DNA from: Flavobacterium cupreum
Lineage (GTDB): Bacteria > Bacteroidota > Bacteroidia > Flavobacteriales > Flavobacteriaceae
Direction of reading: 5' to 3'
Assembly: GCF_003996965.1 (NCBI RefSeq)
Contig: NZ_QWDM01000002.1
Location: 1-64,000, forward strand
Length of the DNA stretch: 64,000 nucleotides
Position 1 is the stretch's first letter, and each line of letters starts with the position of its first letter. The translations under genes were made by a program, and so were the position numbers. Shown in pieces: positions 55,479 to 64,000 of the stretch. A model generated the notes under the pieces. It was not told the origin of the DNA. It saw only the letters and a program-made list of their open reading frames with translations, and ran no database searches.

Positions 55479-56588
55479 ATGGATGCAACTTTCGCAACTG
55501 GAAAGGAACTTCAAAAAATGGATCCTGTTTTTGGTCAGTTATCTTTTAACGATCACGAACAAATTGTATTTTGCAATGACAAAGATACAGGTTTAAAAGC
55601 AATTATTGGTATTCATAATTCAGTTATGGGGCCAGCTTTAGGAGGTACTAGAATGTGGAATTATAATACGGAATGGGAAGCTTTAAACGATGTTTTGCGT
55701 CTTTCAAGAGGTATGACTTATAAATCTGCAATTACCGGACTTAATATTGGTGGTGGAAAAGCAGTAATCATTGGTGATGCCAAAACACAAAAAACACCGG
55801 AGCTAATGCGTAAATTCGGTGAATTTGTGCACTCGCTAAGCGGAAGATATATTACAGCTGAAGATGTCGGAATGGAAACTAAAGATATGGACACTGTGAG
55901 AGATGTAACGCCTTATGTTACGGGTATCTCAGAAGAAAGAGGTGGTTCAGGAAATCCTTCTCCGGTAACCGCTTATGGTGTTTACCTGGGAATGAAAGCC
56001 GCTGCAAAAAGCCAGTTTGGTTCTGATGTTTTAGAAGGAAAAAAAGTTTTGGTTCAGGGAATTGGACACGTTGGTGAAGCTTTGGTGGAATACTTAACCA
56101 AAGAAGGAGCAAAGGTTTTTATTACCGACATCAACGAAGAAAAATTATATGAAGTAGCTCAAAAATACAACGCGACAATATTTACAGGTGAAGATATATA
56201 TGCCGCTGACGTTGATATTTATGCACCATGTGCCATGGGAGCTACAATCAACGATGATACAGTAAACAAAATAAAAGCGAAAGTGATTGCCGGTGCTGCC
56301 AACAATCAATTGGCAGATGAAAATATTCACGGTGCAAGATTGTCAGAAAGAGGTATCTTATATGCACCAGACTTTCTGATCAACGCTGGTGGAATTATCA
56401 ATGTTTATGCTGAATTAGAGCATTATGGCAAAGCAGAAATCATGCGTAAAACCGAAAATATCTATAATACTACTTTAGAAATTATCGACTATGCCGTGAA
56501 AAACGGAATGACCACGCATAAAGCAGCGCTTACCATTGCTCAGAATCGTATCGATTTGAGAAAAATCGAAAACGCAGCTAAGAAGTAA
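55479..56588 (+). CDS. Leucine dehydrogenase (Glu/Leu/Phe/Val dehydrogenase)
   Basis: A 369-residue NAD-dependent amino-acid dehydrogenase that deaminates branched-chain amino acids. Catalytic and substrate motifs GPALGGTRMWNY and MTYKSAITGLNIGGGKAVI (Lys), AEDVGME, and the Rossmann VQGIGHVGEALVEYL are present. The sequence and length are those of leucine/valine dehydrogenases rather than hexameric GDH (about 450). A -7 box TATGTTTG is at 55422-55429. It ends in the hexamer-type hairpin. Confidence 0.9.
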   Translation: MDATFATGKELQKMDPVFGQLSFNDHEQIVFCNDKDTGLKAIIGIHNSVMGPALGGTRMWNYNTEWEALNDVLRLSRGMTYKSAITGLNIGGGKAVIIGDAKTQKTPELMRKFGEFVHSLSGRYITAEDVGMETKDMDTVRDVTPYVTGISEERGGSGNPSPVTAYGVYLGMKAAAKSQFGSDVLEGKKVLVQGIGHVGEALVEYLTKEGAKVFITDINEEKLYEVAQKYNATIFTGEDIYAADVDIYAPCAMGATINDDTVNKIKAKVIAGAANNQLADENIHGARLSERGILYAPDFLINAGGIINVYAELEHYGKAEIMRKTENIYNTTLEIIDYAVKNGMTTHKAALTIAQNRIDLRKIENAAKK

Positions 56589-56594
56589 TTTTTT

Positions 56595-56677
56595 AGAGTC
56601 TCAGTTTAGAGTCTCAGTCTCAGTCTCAGTCACGTTTTCAACTTATAGCGAAAACTGCGACTGCGACTGAGACTTTT
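56595..56677 (+). terminator. Hexamer-repeat hairpin terminator
   Basis: AGTCTCAGTCTCAGTC units (56609-56631) pair with the inverse GACTGCGACTGAGACT (56658-56673), then seven T. It closes the leucine dehydrogenase transcript. The sequence is made of the same unit as the repeat at 51397. Confidence 0.75.
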
Positions 56678-56786
56678 TTTATACTATACGCTGCGACTGA
56701 TTTCTTGGAAAAATAATTGGTTTAAATTTTAATATCAGGTCTTAAATACTTATTTTTGCAGACTAATTTTTAAATGTTCTTACAAG

Positions 56787-57731
56787 GTGGTAAATAGAAG
56801 ACACATACGCGTTAAGGTAATGCAATCCATTTATGCAATGCATCAAAGCGGTTCTGACAATATGGAAAAAGAGGAGAAATTTCTTTTTTACAGTATTGAT
56901 AATATTCAGGATTTATATTTAATAATGCTATCTTCACTGATAGAGATTTGTAAAAAAGAATCTGTTTTTTTACATCTTTCAAGTAAAAAACATCTTGCCA
57001 CTGCCGCAGAACGTAATCCAAATGAAAAATTTGTCAAAAACAAAATTTTTCAGCTGCTTGCCGAAAGCAACTCCCTTAGTATCGCTTTGGAAAATCGTAA
57101 AATCAATAACTGGTCATTAAATGATGATTATATTTTATTGCTTTTAAATGATATCAAGTCAAGCGAATTGTATGCCAACTACATGAAGACTTCTGTCAAT
57201 ACTTTTCAGGAAGACAGACAATTTATTGTAGATCTGTTTGCTGATGTTATTGTTCCGAATGATAAATTGTATGAATACCTGGAGGACGATAAGTTAACCT
57301 GGGTTGATGATATTCCGGTTGTAAACACGCATATTATCAAACAATTGAAAGCTATCAAAACGGAAGATCCGGACGATTTCAGAGTGCCGAAATTGTACAA
57401 AGATGTGGAAGATAAGGATTTTGCGAAAGATTTGTTCAGAAGAACGGTTTTAAACGAAACGCTCTTTGCCAAAGAATACGAAGACAAAACACCAAACTGG
57501 GACAGCGATCGTATTGCAGAGATTGATACGATTATTTTAAAAATGGCAATTTGCGAATTTTTAAAATTCCCTTCTATTCCGGTAAAAGTAACACTGAACG
57601 AATATTTAGAAATTGCTAAAGAGTATTCTACGCCAAAAAGCAGTATTTTTATCAACGGAATTTTAGATAATCTGGTTAAAGAGCTGGAAGCCAATAAAAA
57701 GATGATTAAAGTGGGAAGAGGTTTGATGTAA
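56787..57731 (+). CDS. nusB: Transcription antitermination protein NusB, extended
   Basis: A 314-residue NusB, more than twice the length of E. coli NusB (139). Residues 1-25 hold the NusB start VNRRHIRVKVMQSIYAMHQSG; residues about 180-312 are the C-terminal bundle (LFRRTVLNETLFAKEY, IDTIILKMAICEFLKFPSIPVKVTLNEYLEIAKEYSTPKSSIFINGIL). The middle (30-175) is a helical insertion usual in Bacteroidetes. It acts with NusE in rRNA antitermination. It starts with GTG; a -7 box TATTTTTG is at 56751-56758. Confidence 0.92.
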   Translation: MVNRRHIRVKVMQSIYAMHQSGSDNMEKEEKFLFYSIDNIQDLYLIMLSSLIEICKKESVFLHLSSKKHLATAAERNPNEKFVKNKIFQLLAESNSLSIALENRKINNWSLNDDYILLLLNDIKSSELYANYMKTSVNTFQEDRQFIVDLFADVIVPNDKLYEYLEDDKLTWVDDIPVVNTHIIKQLKAIKTEDPDDFRVPKLYKDVEDKDFAKDLFRRTVLNETLFAKEYEDKTPNWDSDRIAEIDTIILKMAICEFLKFPSIPVKVTLNEYLEIAKEYSTPKSSIFINGILDNLVKELEANKKMIKVGRGLM

Positions 57732-57740
57732 TTGAGAAGA

Positions 57741-57824
57741 AATTCCAATTGAAGTTGTCACTCTGAGCGAAGACGAAGAGCCAAATTCCAATTGAAGTTG
57801 TTACTCTGAGCAAAGTCGAAGAGC
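57741..57824 (+). repeat. Direct duplication of 42 bp with CTGAGCGAAG element
   Basis: Two tandem copies of AATTCCAATTGAAGTTGT followed by CACTCTGAGCGAAGACGAAG and variant lie between nusB and yajC. They contain a diverged version of the dispersed CTGAGCGAAGTCGAAG element. No terminator is evident. Confidence 0.75.
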
Positions 57825-57865
57825 TAAAAAAAATATTAATAATAAATAAAAACAGAATTTACATT

Positions 57866-58141
57866 ATGGGACAATTAACTCAATTTGCGCCATTTCTATT
57901 GATGTTTGTAGTGATCTATTTCTTCATGATCAGACCACAACAAAAAAGAGCAAAAAACGAAAAAGAATTTGAAAGCAGCCTAAAAGTAGGGGATAAAATA
58001 ATTACAAAAAGTGGTTTTCACGGTAAAGTTGTTGAACTTGGTGAAACTTCTGTAATCATCGAAACGATGTCCGGTAAATTAAAAATTGAGCGTTCTGCTA
58101 TTTCTTTGGAAATGAGTTCGGCTTTGAATAAAAAGGCATAA
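57866..58141 (+). CDS. yajC: Sec translocon accessory protein YajC
   Basis: A 91-residue inner-membrane protein with one N-terminal helix (about 8-22, FLLMFVVIYFFMIRPQQKR) and a cytoplasmic domain (VGDKIITKSGFHGKVVELGETSVIIE). YajC associates with SecDF and SecYEG. The location after nusB is characteristic of Bacteroidetes. It has its own terminator at 58165. SecDF is not adjacent. Confidence 0.95.
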   Translation: MGQLTQFAPFLLMFVVIYFFMIRPQQKRAKNEKEFESSLKVGDKIITKSGFHGKVVELGETSVIIETMSGKLKIERSAISLEMSSALNKKA

Positions 58142-58164
58142 GTTTTTGAAATTCCAAAAAATAT

Positions 58165-58210
58165 AAATCCCAAATTCCAAGGTTTTGAAACCGGAATTTG
58201 GGATTTTTTT
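58165..58210 (+). terminator. yajC terminator
   Basis: AAATCCCAAATTCC and GGAATTTGGGATTT stem followed by seven T, 24 bp after the stop. Confidence 0.85.
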
Positions 58211-58303
58211 ATGTTTCATCTTGTAAGTTCGACTCTGCTTTATTTCTACAATAATTGGAATTTGGAATTTTAAAATATTGGGATTTTAAATTAAAATTTA
58301 CAA

Positions 58304-58891
58304 TTATCTGTATTTATCATTCAACCCAACATTTCCCAGTATCATCGGAATCACCTTTTCTATTCGGGATAACTTTGTTTTTTCCTGTTTGGCGGTTTCA
58401 ATATATTCTAAAAACTCATATTGTTTATAAGGAGAGAATTGTTGAAAGGCTTCTGCTAAAGCCGGGTTCTGCTTCATTTCTTTTTCCAGTAATTCGGAAA
58501 CAATTGCTTCTTTTTTAGCTGGTTTTATGACTTTACCCTGTTTTTCGTTTTCAATGGCTTCCAGGATATATTCTAAAACTTCTTTTTCGTTTACGTCTTC
58601 TTTTGAAGTAAAACGCCATTGACGCATGGATTTTGTTTTGTCTTCCTGGGCATTCATTAATCTCTTTTTGTCATCTTTCAGAAAAACCCCATTCAGAAAC
58701 CAAATGGCAAAATAGTTTTTAAAACCACCAATGCCAATAACGTTCTTCTTGTTGTAAACATAAATTGGTCCGCCCCATTTTATGGTTTCCGTCAGTTCCG
58801 TTTTATCAATTATTGATTTGAGGAAAAGAAGTTCTTCTTCCCAGTTGTTGACTTTGTCCCAAACGTGTTTTTTATCAGAATTCGGGTCCAA
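58304..58891 (-). CDS. YdeI/DUF1801-domain protein
   Basis: A 195-residue cytoplasmic protein. The N-terminal 115 residues are DUF1801 (ETIKWGGPIYVYNKKNVIGIGGFKNYFAIWFLNGVFLKD); the C-terminal 70 residues are the OmdA/YdeI helical domain (FQQFSPYKQYEFLEYIETAKQEKTKLSRIEKVIPMI). Family function is unknown. No ATG fits the start: the first codon is TTG at 58891, four bases after the pepT stop, which indicates translational coupling. A -CTG alternative exists a few codons upstream. Confidence 0.82.
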   Translation of the reverse strand: MDPNSDKKHVWDKVNNWEEELLFLKSIIDKTELTETIKWGGPIYVYNKKNVIGIGGFKNYFAIWFLNGVFLKDDKKRLMNAQEDKTKSMRQWRFTSKEDVNEKEVLEYILEAIENEKQGKVIKPAKKEAIVSELLEKEMKQNPALAEAFQQFSPYKQYEFLEYIETAKQEKTKLSRIEKVIPMILGNVGLNDKYR

Positions 58892-58895
58892 TGAA

Positions 58896-60170
58896 TTATT
58901 TTCTTTTAGGTTTTTCAGTTACATTAAAAATGCCCGGAATTGCCGTTAGTTCCGCAATTTTTACAATGACATCAGTTGCTTTCTGGATGCTTTCTGCAGG
59001 AACATATTCGTATTTACCATGGAAGTTATGACCGCCCGCAAAAATGTTCGGACAAGGCAATCCCATAAAGGATAATTGAGATCCGTCAGTTCCGCCGCGA
59101 ATGGGTTTGATGATCGGTTTAATCTGTAATTCCCGCATTGCTTTTTCGGCAATGTCAACAATATGTTTTACCGGAAGTACTTTTTCCTTCATATTGTAAT
59201 ACTGGTCTTTTATTTCAGTGGTTACAATATCTTCCCCAAATTGTCTGGCGAATTTTTTATTGATTTTTTTTGCAATTTTATCAATCAGGCTTTTTCTTTT
59301 TTCGAACTTACTTTTGTTATGATCGCGAATAATAAGTTCTAAAACTGTTTCTTCGATACTTCCCGTCAGATGATGCACATGGAAAAATCCTTCGTAGCCT
59401 TTTGTTTCCTGTGGTGTTTCCCCTTTTGGAAGTTCATTGATAAACTCATTGGCAATAAGCATCGAATTGATCATTTTTCCTTTGGCATAACCCGGATGAA
59501 CGCTTTTTCCTTTAAAAGTAATTTTCGCTCCGGCAGCATTAAAGTTTTCATATTCTAATTCACCAATCTGGCTTCCATCCATGGTGTAAGCCCATTGAGC
59601 GCCGAATTTTTCTACATCAAAATGGTGTGCACCACGACCAATTTCTTCATCAGGCGTAAAACCAATCCTGATTTTACCGTGTTTGATCTCAGGATGCTGT
59701 ACCAGATATTCCATTGCAGAAACAATCTCGGTAATTCCGGCTTTGTCATCAGCACCCAAAAGCGTTGTACCGTCTGTTGTAATGATGGTCTGGCCTTTAT
59801 ATTGTAATAAATCTTTGAAGTAATTGGGAGATAAAATAATGTTTTTTTCAGCGTTCAGCACAATGTCCTTTCCGTCGTAATTTTCAATAATCTGAGGTTT
59901 TACATTAGCACCGCTAAAATCCGGGGAAGTATCAAAATGCGAAACAAATCCAATTACAGGAACTTCATGAGCAACATTACTTGGCAAAGTTGCCATAATA
60001 TAAGCTTTGTCATCTATTGTAACGTCTTGTAATCCAATTGCTTTTAGGTCTTCTACTAGTTTATTGGCAAGATTCCATTGTTTTTCGGTACTTGGGGTAG
60101 TTTTGGAGTTCGGATCAGATTCTGTGTCGATTGTTACATAACTGATAAAACGATCTATAAGGTGTTGCAT
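58896..60170 (-). CDS. pepT: Peptidase T
   Basis: A 424-residue M20B metallopeptidase that removes the N-terminal residue of tripeptides. Motifs for the dinuclear zinc centre are visible: [47 protein letters not shown] and [10 protein letters not shown]. The start is the ATG at 60170 (MQHLIDRF); a TTG upstream overlaps the -7 box TATATTTG (60193-60186), so it is not the start. Upstream partner of the DUF1801 gene. Confidence 0.94.
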   Translation of the reverse strand: MQHLIDRFISYVTIDTESDPNSKTTPSTEKQWNLANKLVEDLKAIGLQDVTIDDKAYIMATLPSNVAHEVPVIGFVSHFDTSPDFSGANVKPQIIENYDGKDIVLNAEKNIILSPNYFKDLLQYKGQTIITTDGTTLLGADDKAGITEIVSAMEYLVQHPEIKHGKIRIGFTPDEEIGRGAHHFDVEKFGAQWAYTMDGSQIGELEYENFNAAGAKITFKGKSVHPGYAKGKMINSMLIANEFINELPKGETPQETKGYEGFFHVHHLTGSIEETVLELIIRDHNKSKFEKRKSLIDKIAKKINKKFARQFGEDIVTTEIKDQYYNMKEKVLPVKHIVDIAEKAMRELQIKPIIKPIRGGTDGSQLSFMGLPCPNIFAGGHNFHGKYEYVPAESIQKATDVIVKIAELTAIPGIFNVTEKPKRK

Positions 60171-60289
60171 TTTTATAATTTTTAGCAAATATAGGCATTT
60201 TTCCGGGCTGTATTATTGCGATTGGTAATATCTAAATTCAAATAAAACACGATTCTGTTTGCTGTAGCATCCTTTTTCAGGGTTATTAT

Positions 60290-61423
60290 TTAAAGACTTT
60301 TGACGCATCTGAATCCGAGATGGTTGGCGGCAGACCGGATTTCTCCTTTTCCCCTGGTGCCTACCATATATCGCGTACAATATTGATCGGTACATAAAAA
60401 GGAGCCTCCGCGATGCACCCTTTTTTTTTCAGGATCATTCGGAACGTCATAAGCATCAGGTCCCTGAGGATTTCGGGCTATTTTTCCGCCTTTGCTTAAT
60501 TCAGTATAATAGGATGGACTATACCAGTCGTTTACCCATTCCCATACATTTCCTGCCATATCGTACAACCCAAATGCATTCGGCTTAAATTGGCCAGTGG
60601 GTGCAATGCCTTTAAAGCCATCTTCTCCAGCATCTCCGTCTTTCACAGGGAAGTGCCCCTGATAGATGTTTGCCTGAAATTTTCCGTCCGGTTTTAAGGT
60701 ATTTCCCCACGAATATAAGTTTCCTGTTTTTCCGCCACGGGCAGCAAACTCCCATTCGGCTTCGGTTGGTAATCTTTTTCCTGCCCATTTTGCATAGGCA
60801 GCAGCATCTTCGTAGGTGATTTGTACCACAGGATATTTTTCTTTTCCTTTTATGGAACTTTCCGGACCCAAAGGATGTTTCCAGTCCGTTCCGCCTACGT
60901 AAGACCACCATTGTATGAAGTCGTTGAGATTTACAGCGGCTGTTGTGGGAGAAAATACTGCAGAACCGGCTATTAAATTTTCTGCCGGAACACCCGGAAA
61001 TTCTTCCTGAGTTGGCTTTTGCTCGGCAACGGTAACATAGCCGGTAGCGTTGACGAATTTTGCATATTCTTCGTTGGTAACTTCCGTTTCATCCATAAAA
61101 TAACCATCAACATACACACGGTGAACAGGAGAGGCGTCTTTTGTGACACCTTTGATGCTGCATAAACTTTCATCTTCAACATTGCTGCCCATCGAAAATT
61201 CGCCGCCGGGAATCCAAACCATTCCTTTTGGAGTTTGGGATGGAGCTGAATTTTTATTAATGATGGTGGGCTCGAATTCAGAAACCGCCGTAGTATTTGC
61301 AGCCTCTGTACAATCCATTGCGGTTAATTTTTCTTTTGGCGTAGTAAATTGGGTGAAGCTGTAGGCGACTGAAATAGCAGCCAGGATCAGAATGGTAAAT
61401 ATCCTGTAAATTTTATTTTTCAT
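60290..61423 (-). CDS. Formylglycine-generating enzyme-like (SUMF1 family), exported
   Basis: A 377-residue protein with a signal/anchor (MKNKIYRIFTILILAAISVAYS). The SUMF1/FGE domain covers about 65-377: MVWIPGGEFSMGS, DETEVTNEEYAKF, LPTEAEWEFAARGG, NVWEWVNDWY and HRGGSFLCTDQYCTRYMVGTRG. The two cysteines (C-x4-C) match the copper-binding active-site pair of true FGE, which converts Cys in sulfatases to formylglycine. Many SUMF1-like proteins, including gliding proteins GldK/GldJ, lack the pair. There is no sulfatase in the window. An upstream ATG at 61504 is unlikely. Confidence 0.85.
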   Translation of the reverse strand: MKNKIYRIFTILILAAISVAYSFTQFTTPKEKLTAMDCTEAANTTAVSEFEPTIINKNSAPSQTPKGMVWIPGGEFSMGSNVEDESLCSIKGVTKDASPVHRVYVDGYFMDETEVTNEEYAKFVNATGYVTVAEQKPTQEEFPGVPAENLIAGSAVFSPTTAAVNLNDFIQWWSYVGGTDWKHPLGPESSIKGKEKYPVVQITYEDAAAYAKWAGKRLPTEAEWEFAARGGKTGNLYSWGNTLKPDGKFQANIYQGHFPVKDGDAGEDGFKGIAPTGQFKPNAFGLYDMAGNVWEWVNDWYSPSYYTELSKGGKIARNPQGPDAYDVPNDPEKKRVHRGGSFLCTDQYCTRYMVGTRGKGEIRSAANHLGFRCVKSL

Positions 61424-61671
61424 CAGGGCAAATTTTAATTTTAAAATGGTTGTTTTACAGCTGAATAGAATTTGATAAAAAAAAGCAACCTTATCAAATA
61501 CCATTTATTTAATTAGGCTGCATAATTTTATTTCAAAGATATAAAAATTCTACTTATTCTATAGGGTAAATATTTATTATGCAAATTATTTTAATTTCAG
61601 AGGTAAAGTATATAGGGAGATTTCAACTATTATAGTTAAATTTGCAACCGAAAAAACAACAACAACTTACT

Positions 61672-62706
61672 ATGTATAAATTGATAATTCGCCCGATACT
61701 TTTTTGGTTTGATCCGGAAGAAGTACATTATTTTACTTTTTCATTTATTAGATTCCTGTCAAAAATCCCTGGTGTTTCGTCAATTATCAAATCCATTTAC
61801 GAAGTAAAAGATACTCGTTTAGAAAGGGAAGTTTTTGGAATTAAGTTTAAAAACCCGGTTGGACTTGCAGCAGGATTTGATAAGGATGCCAAATTGTATA
61901 AAGAGCTTTCCGATTTTGGATTTGGTTTCATAGAAATAGGAACCGTAACACCGGTAGGACAGGAAGGAAATCCTAAAAAACGATTGTTCAGATTAAAAGA
62001 AGATCAGGCTATTATCAACCGAATGGGTTTTAATAACGGCGGAGTGCTGGAAGCGGTAGAACGTCTGAAAAAGAATTCCGATGTTTTAATCGGTGGAAAT
62101 ATCGGTAAAAATAAAATTACTCCAAACGAAAATGCTGTTGATGATTATATCATTTGTTTTGATGCCTTGTTTGACCATGTTGATTATTTTGTGGTAAATG
62201 TAAGTTCGCCAAATACCCCAAATTTAAGAGCTTTACAGGATAAAGAACCGCTTACGGCTTTACTGCAGACTCTGCAGGACAGAAATACAGAAAAGCAAAA
62301 AACAAGCAGTCAGAAAGTAAAACCAATTCTTTTGAAAATTGCTCCGGATTTAACCGACGAACAATTGCTTGATATTATTGATATTGTAAAAACAACTCAG
62401 ATTGCGGGTGTCATTGCGACCAATACGACAATTTCACGTGAGGGATTGCAATCCGCCAATCAAACTGAAATGGGAGGTTTGTCAGGCAGACCCTTAACAA
62501 AACGTTCTACGGAGGTTATTCGTTTTCTTTCAGAGAAAAGTAATAAGGCATTCCCGATTATCGGAGTAGGAGGAATTCACTCAGCCGATGATGCTATTGA
62601 AAAACTAAATGCAGGGGCAAGTCTGGTACAATTGTATACCGGTTTTATTTATGAGGGACCGGCTTTGATAAAAGCTATAAATAAAAAGGTTTTAAAGCAA
62701 TTGTAA
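61672..62706 (+). CDS. pyrD: Dihydroorotate dehydrogenase (quinone)
   Basis: A 344-residue class 2 PyrD that oxidises dihydroorotate with FMN and quinone in pyrimidine synthesis. The N-terminal helix region [28 protein letters not shown] docks to the membrane. FMN/substrate motifs include [36 protein letters not shown] (base Ser), [10 protein letters not shown] and [10 protein letters not shown] -7 box TAAATTTG is at 61637-61644. Its stop overlaps the DUF3307 gene by 15 bp, tail to tail. Confidence 0.96.
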   Translation: MYKLIIRPILFWFDPEEVHYFTFSFIRFLSKIPGVSSIIKSIYEVKDTRLEREVFGIKFKNPVGLAAGFDKDAKLYKELSDFGFGFIEIGTVTPVGQEGNPKKRLFRLKEDQAIINRMGFNNGGVLEAVERLKKNSDVLIGGNIGKNKITPNENAVDDYIICFDALFDHVDYFVVNVSSPNTPNLRALQDKEPLTALLQTLQDRNTEKQKTSSQKVKPILLKIAPDLTDEQLLDIIDIVKTTQIAGVIATNTTISREGLQSANQTEMGGLSGRPLTKRSTEVIRFLSEKSNKAFPIIGVGGIHSADDAIEKLNAGASLVQLYTGFIYEGPALIKAINKKVLKQL

Positions 62707-63408
62707 AAGTAACGCCTGAACAATAAATCCCGTGAGTATTGCGATTCCAAAACTTAACAACGTACCGATTAAAACATATTCGGTAAGTTTTCGGTCTTTG
62801 GCTTCTTTCAGGTCTCCAAACCTAAAAATAGATTTTGCTGCCAATAAAAAACCTATGGCTTCAAAATGACCTGTCAGGATAAAACAGAACACAAATAAGC
62901 GCTCTAATATGCCAATGTAATTTCCCGCATTGGCAAGCGAATGATCGCTGTCAGTAGTGCTGCTTTCAGGACTCCATATCGAAATTATTATTTTGATAAA
63001 AATCGAAGTGGGTTTGGTGATCAGTAAAATTCCTGTTACTAAAATCCAAAACCGATTATCAAACCAGTCCAGGTTTATGGATTTGTTTTGATAGAGTATC
63101 GTTATTCCGGCTAAAACGATGAGATGCAGGATTTGGTCGGCTAAAAACCAAATGCGTTTTGTTTTGTTTTCCTGAAAATTTAATTTGATCAGATCAATGA
63201 TTCCGTGCGTAACAGCAATAAGAATTGCATAGGGTATAAATTGAATTTCCCCGGCAAGAATTGCGGCCAGAACCCCATGAAGCAGGATGTGAAGATATAA
63301 ATAAATGCTTTTGTGTTTTTTAGCTTCTTTATCCGCTACCCAAGAGTTGGGCTGCCAGATAAAATCGCCTAATAAATGGGCTAAAAGCAGTTTTATAAAT
63401 AAAATCAT
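62692..63408 (-). CDS. DUF3307 membrane protein
   Basis: A 238-residue protein with about six hydrophobic helices; [35 protein letters not shown] is the DUF3307 hallmark with an early HxxGDFxxQ motif that suggests metal or substrate contact. The C-terminal helix pair contains [22 protein letters not shown]. Function unknown. It lies four bases downstream of the satD-like gene; the pair is common in Bacteroidetes. Confidence 0.85.
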   Translation of the reverse strand: MILFIKLLLAHLLGDFIWQPNSWVADKEAKKHKSIYLYLHILLHGVLAAILAGEIQFIPYAILIAVTHGIIDLIKLNFQENKTKRIWFLADQILHLIVLAGITILYQNKSINLDWFDNRFWILVTGILLITKPTSIFIKIIISIWSPESSTTDSDHSLANAGNYIGILERLFVFCFILTGHFEAIGFLLAAKSIFRFGDLKEAKDRKLTEYVLIGTLLSFGIAILTGFIVQALLLQLL

Positions 63409-63412
63409 AAGA

Positions 63413-64000
63413 CTATAAATTGTTTATTTGTTTTCTGTAATAACGGTCTAAATTCATAATCAGGTCAAATTGGGCACGTTTTTGTCTTCGGCTTACGGCA
63501 GCTCTTTTGATGCCTAATTTCGGGGCTAATTCTTCTTGTGACAAGCCCGGGTTTTCTATTGCGATTGCTGTAAATTCGGCAGATGGCGCAGGCCAGTTGT
63601 CCATAAAAGTTAGGGCCAGCTGAAGCATCAGGTTTATTTTTTCATCTGTAGCCGCATCCCCTGTTCGCATGGCTAATGTTACTTTTTGCTTTTTTAAGGT
63701 TTCAAAAACCTCTCCTGAATTTATAAAGGCAGTACCATTACTTTCGGATATTTTTTCAGCCTCATGTGTTTTATCCCCAAAACCGATACCCATGCGGGCA
63801 TCCAGTTTGATCGCTTTTAAATGCGCTTTTATTAAAATAGCGGACAATAATGCATCTTCGGGATTTTTTATTTCGATTTGAAATTCATCTCCCCTGTAAA
63901 TTTCCCATTCCAGCGGGCTGTCTCCAAACGAAGAAAGTATTTTTTTTAAACCTTCCACCCAGTCCTTGGATTTTTGTTTTCTGGAATCAATCAGGTCTCC
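63413..64000 (-). CDS. SatD-family regulator, start outside window
   Basis: Partial: at least 195 residues, open to the window edge, where the frame reads GDLIDSRKQKSKDW, the typical SatD N terminus a few residues after the start. SatD proteins carry an N-terminal nucleotide-cyclase-like domain (YRGDEFQIEI, RMGIGFGDK) and a C-terminal winged-helix motif (LSQEELAPKLGIKRAAVSRRQKRAQF) that looks DNA-binding. It may control the DUF3307 gene following it. The GTG at 63958 is internal. Confidence 0.8.
   Translation of the reverse strand, partial: GDLIDSRKQKSKDWVEGLKKILSSFGDSPLEWEIYRGDEFQIEIKNPEDALLSAILIKAHLKAIKLDARMGIGFGDKTHEAEKISESNGTAFINSGEVFETLKKQKVTLAMRTGDAATDEKINLMLQLALTFMDNWPAPSAEFTAIAIENPGLSQEELAPKLGIKRAAVSRRQKRAQFDLIMNLDRYYRKQINNL

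Noticed and set aside
60213..60395. Short ORF after the FGE-like gene
   Set aside because: It overlaps the FGE-like C terminus in another frame and has no recognisable motif.

Overview
The window looks like a stretch of a Flavobacteriaceae chromosome, most likely Flavobacterium. It is AT-rich and contains Bacteroidetes-type families (DUF4249 next to a TonB-dependent receptor, DUF3276/PUR, an extended NusB, a cyclophilin-FKBP fusion, monomeric isocitrate dehydrogenase). Promoters fit the Bacteroidetes pattern TTG-N(about 19)-TAnnTTTG, and A-rich stretches stand in place of Shine-Dalgarno sequences upstream of start codons. Most of the window is ordinary core genome. The unusual parts are the left edge and the intergenic DNA.

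Layout: (1) 1-1401 is a damaged mobile-element junction. IS21-like terminal repeats cut off a TnsA-type transposase gene, which ends against a comM/yifB gene that has lost its 5' half. (2) 1628-13493 is accessory or housekeeping filler, all on the minus strand: GNAT, esterase, ABC-F ATPase with a possible leader peptide, an ArsR-SRPBCC-SRPBCC-DoxX operon with a visible operator, several lipoproteins and membrane proteins of unknown role, and a DUF2314 gene broken by a stop codon. (3) 13806-23364 is central metabolism: lysA, gltD, gltB (minus) and sucC (plus). (4) 23432-24382 is a tandem array of five 158-bp palindromic units. (5) 24384-42726 is mostly minus strand: a PLP enzyme/dipeptide epimerase/esterase operon, uvrB, rlmF, thiN, a DUF4249-TonB receptor pair, icd, rplS and trmD. 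(6) 42976-48827 is on the plus strand: small lipoproteins, a Tat-exported TIM-barrel protein, a racemase-FMN reductase-cupin operon whose cupin is frameshifted, an MFS transporter and a dual immunophilin. (7) 48920-64000 is mixed: a c-type cytochrome lipoprotein, several alpha/beta hydrolases, an ABC exporter half, leucine dehydrogenase, nusB, yajC, pepT, a formylglycine-generating enzyme, pyrD, and DUF3307/SatD at the right edge.

How genes fit together: gltB and gltD supply glutamate, the leucine dehydrogenase and icd connect amino-acid and 2-oxoglutarate metabolism, and sucC is the next TCA step. The epimerase next to a PLP enzyme suggests use of murein peptides or other dipeptides. DUF4249 plus the TonB receptor form an outer-membrane uptake pair. 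ArsR probably represses its own SRPBCC/DoxX operon.

Intergenic DNA carries at least seven distinct palindromic or short tandem repeat families, several placed at transcription termination points. No tRNA, rRNA or CRISPR array was found. I did not find a clear new multi-gene defence or biosynthetic system. The strongest leads are the Tn7-like scar in comM and the tandem palindromic array, which sits inside an older repeat element.
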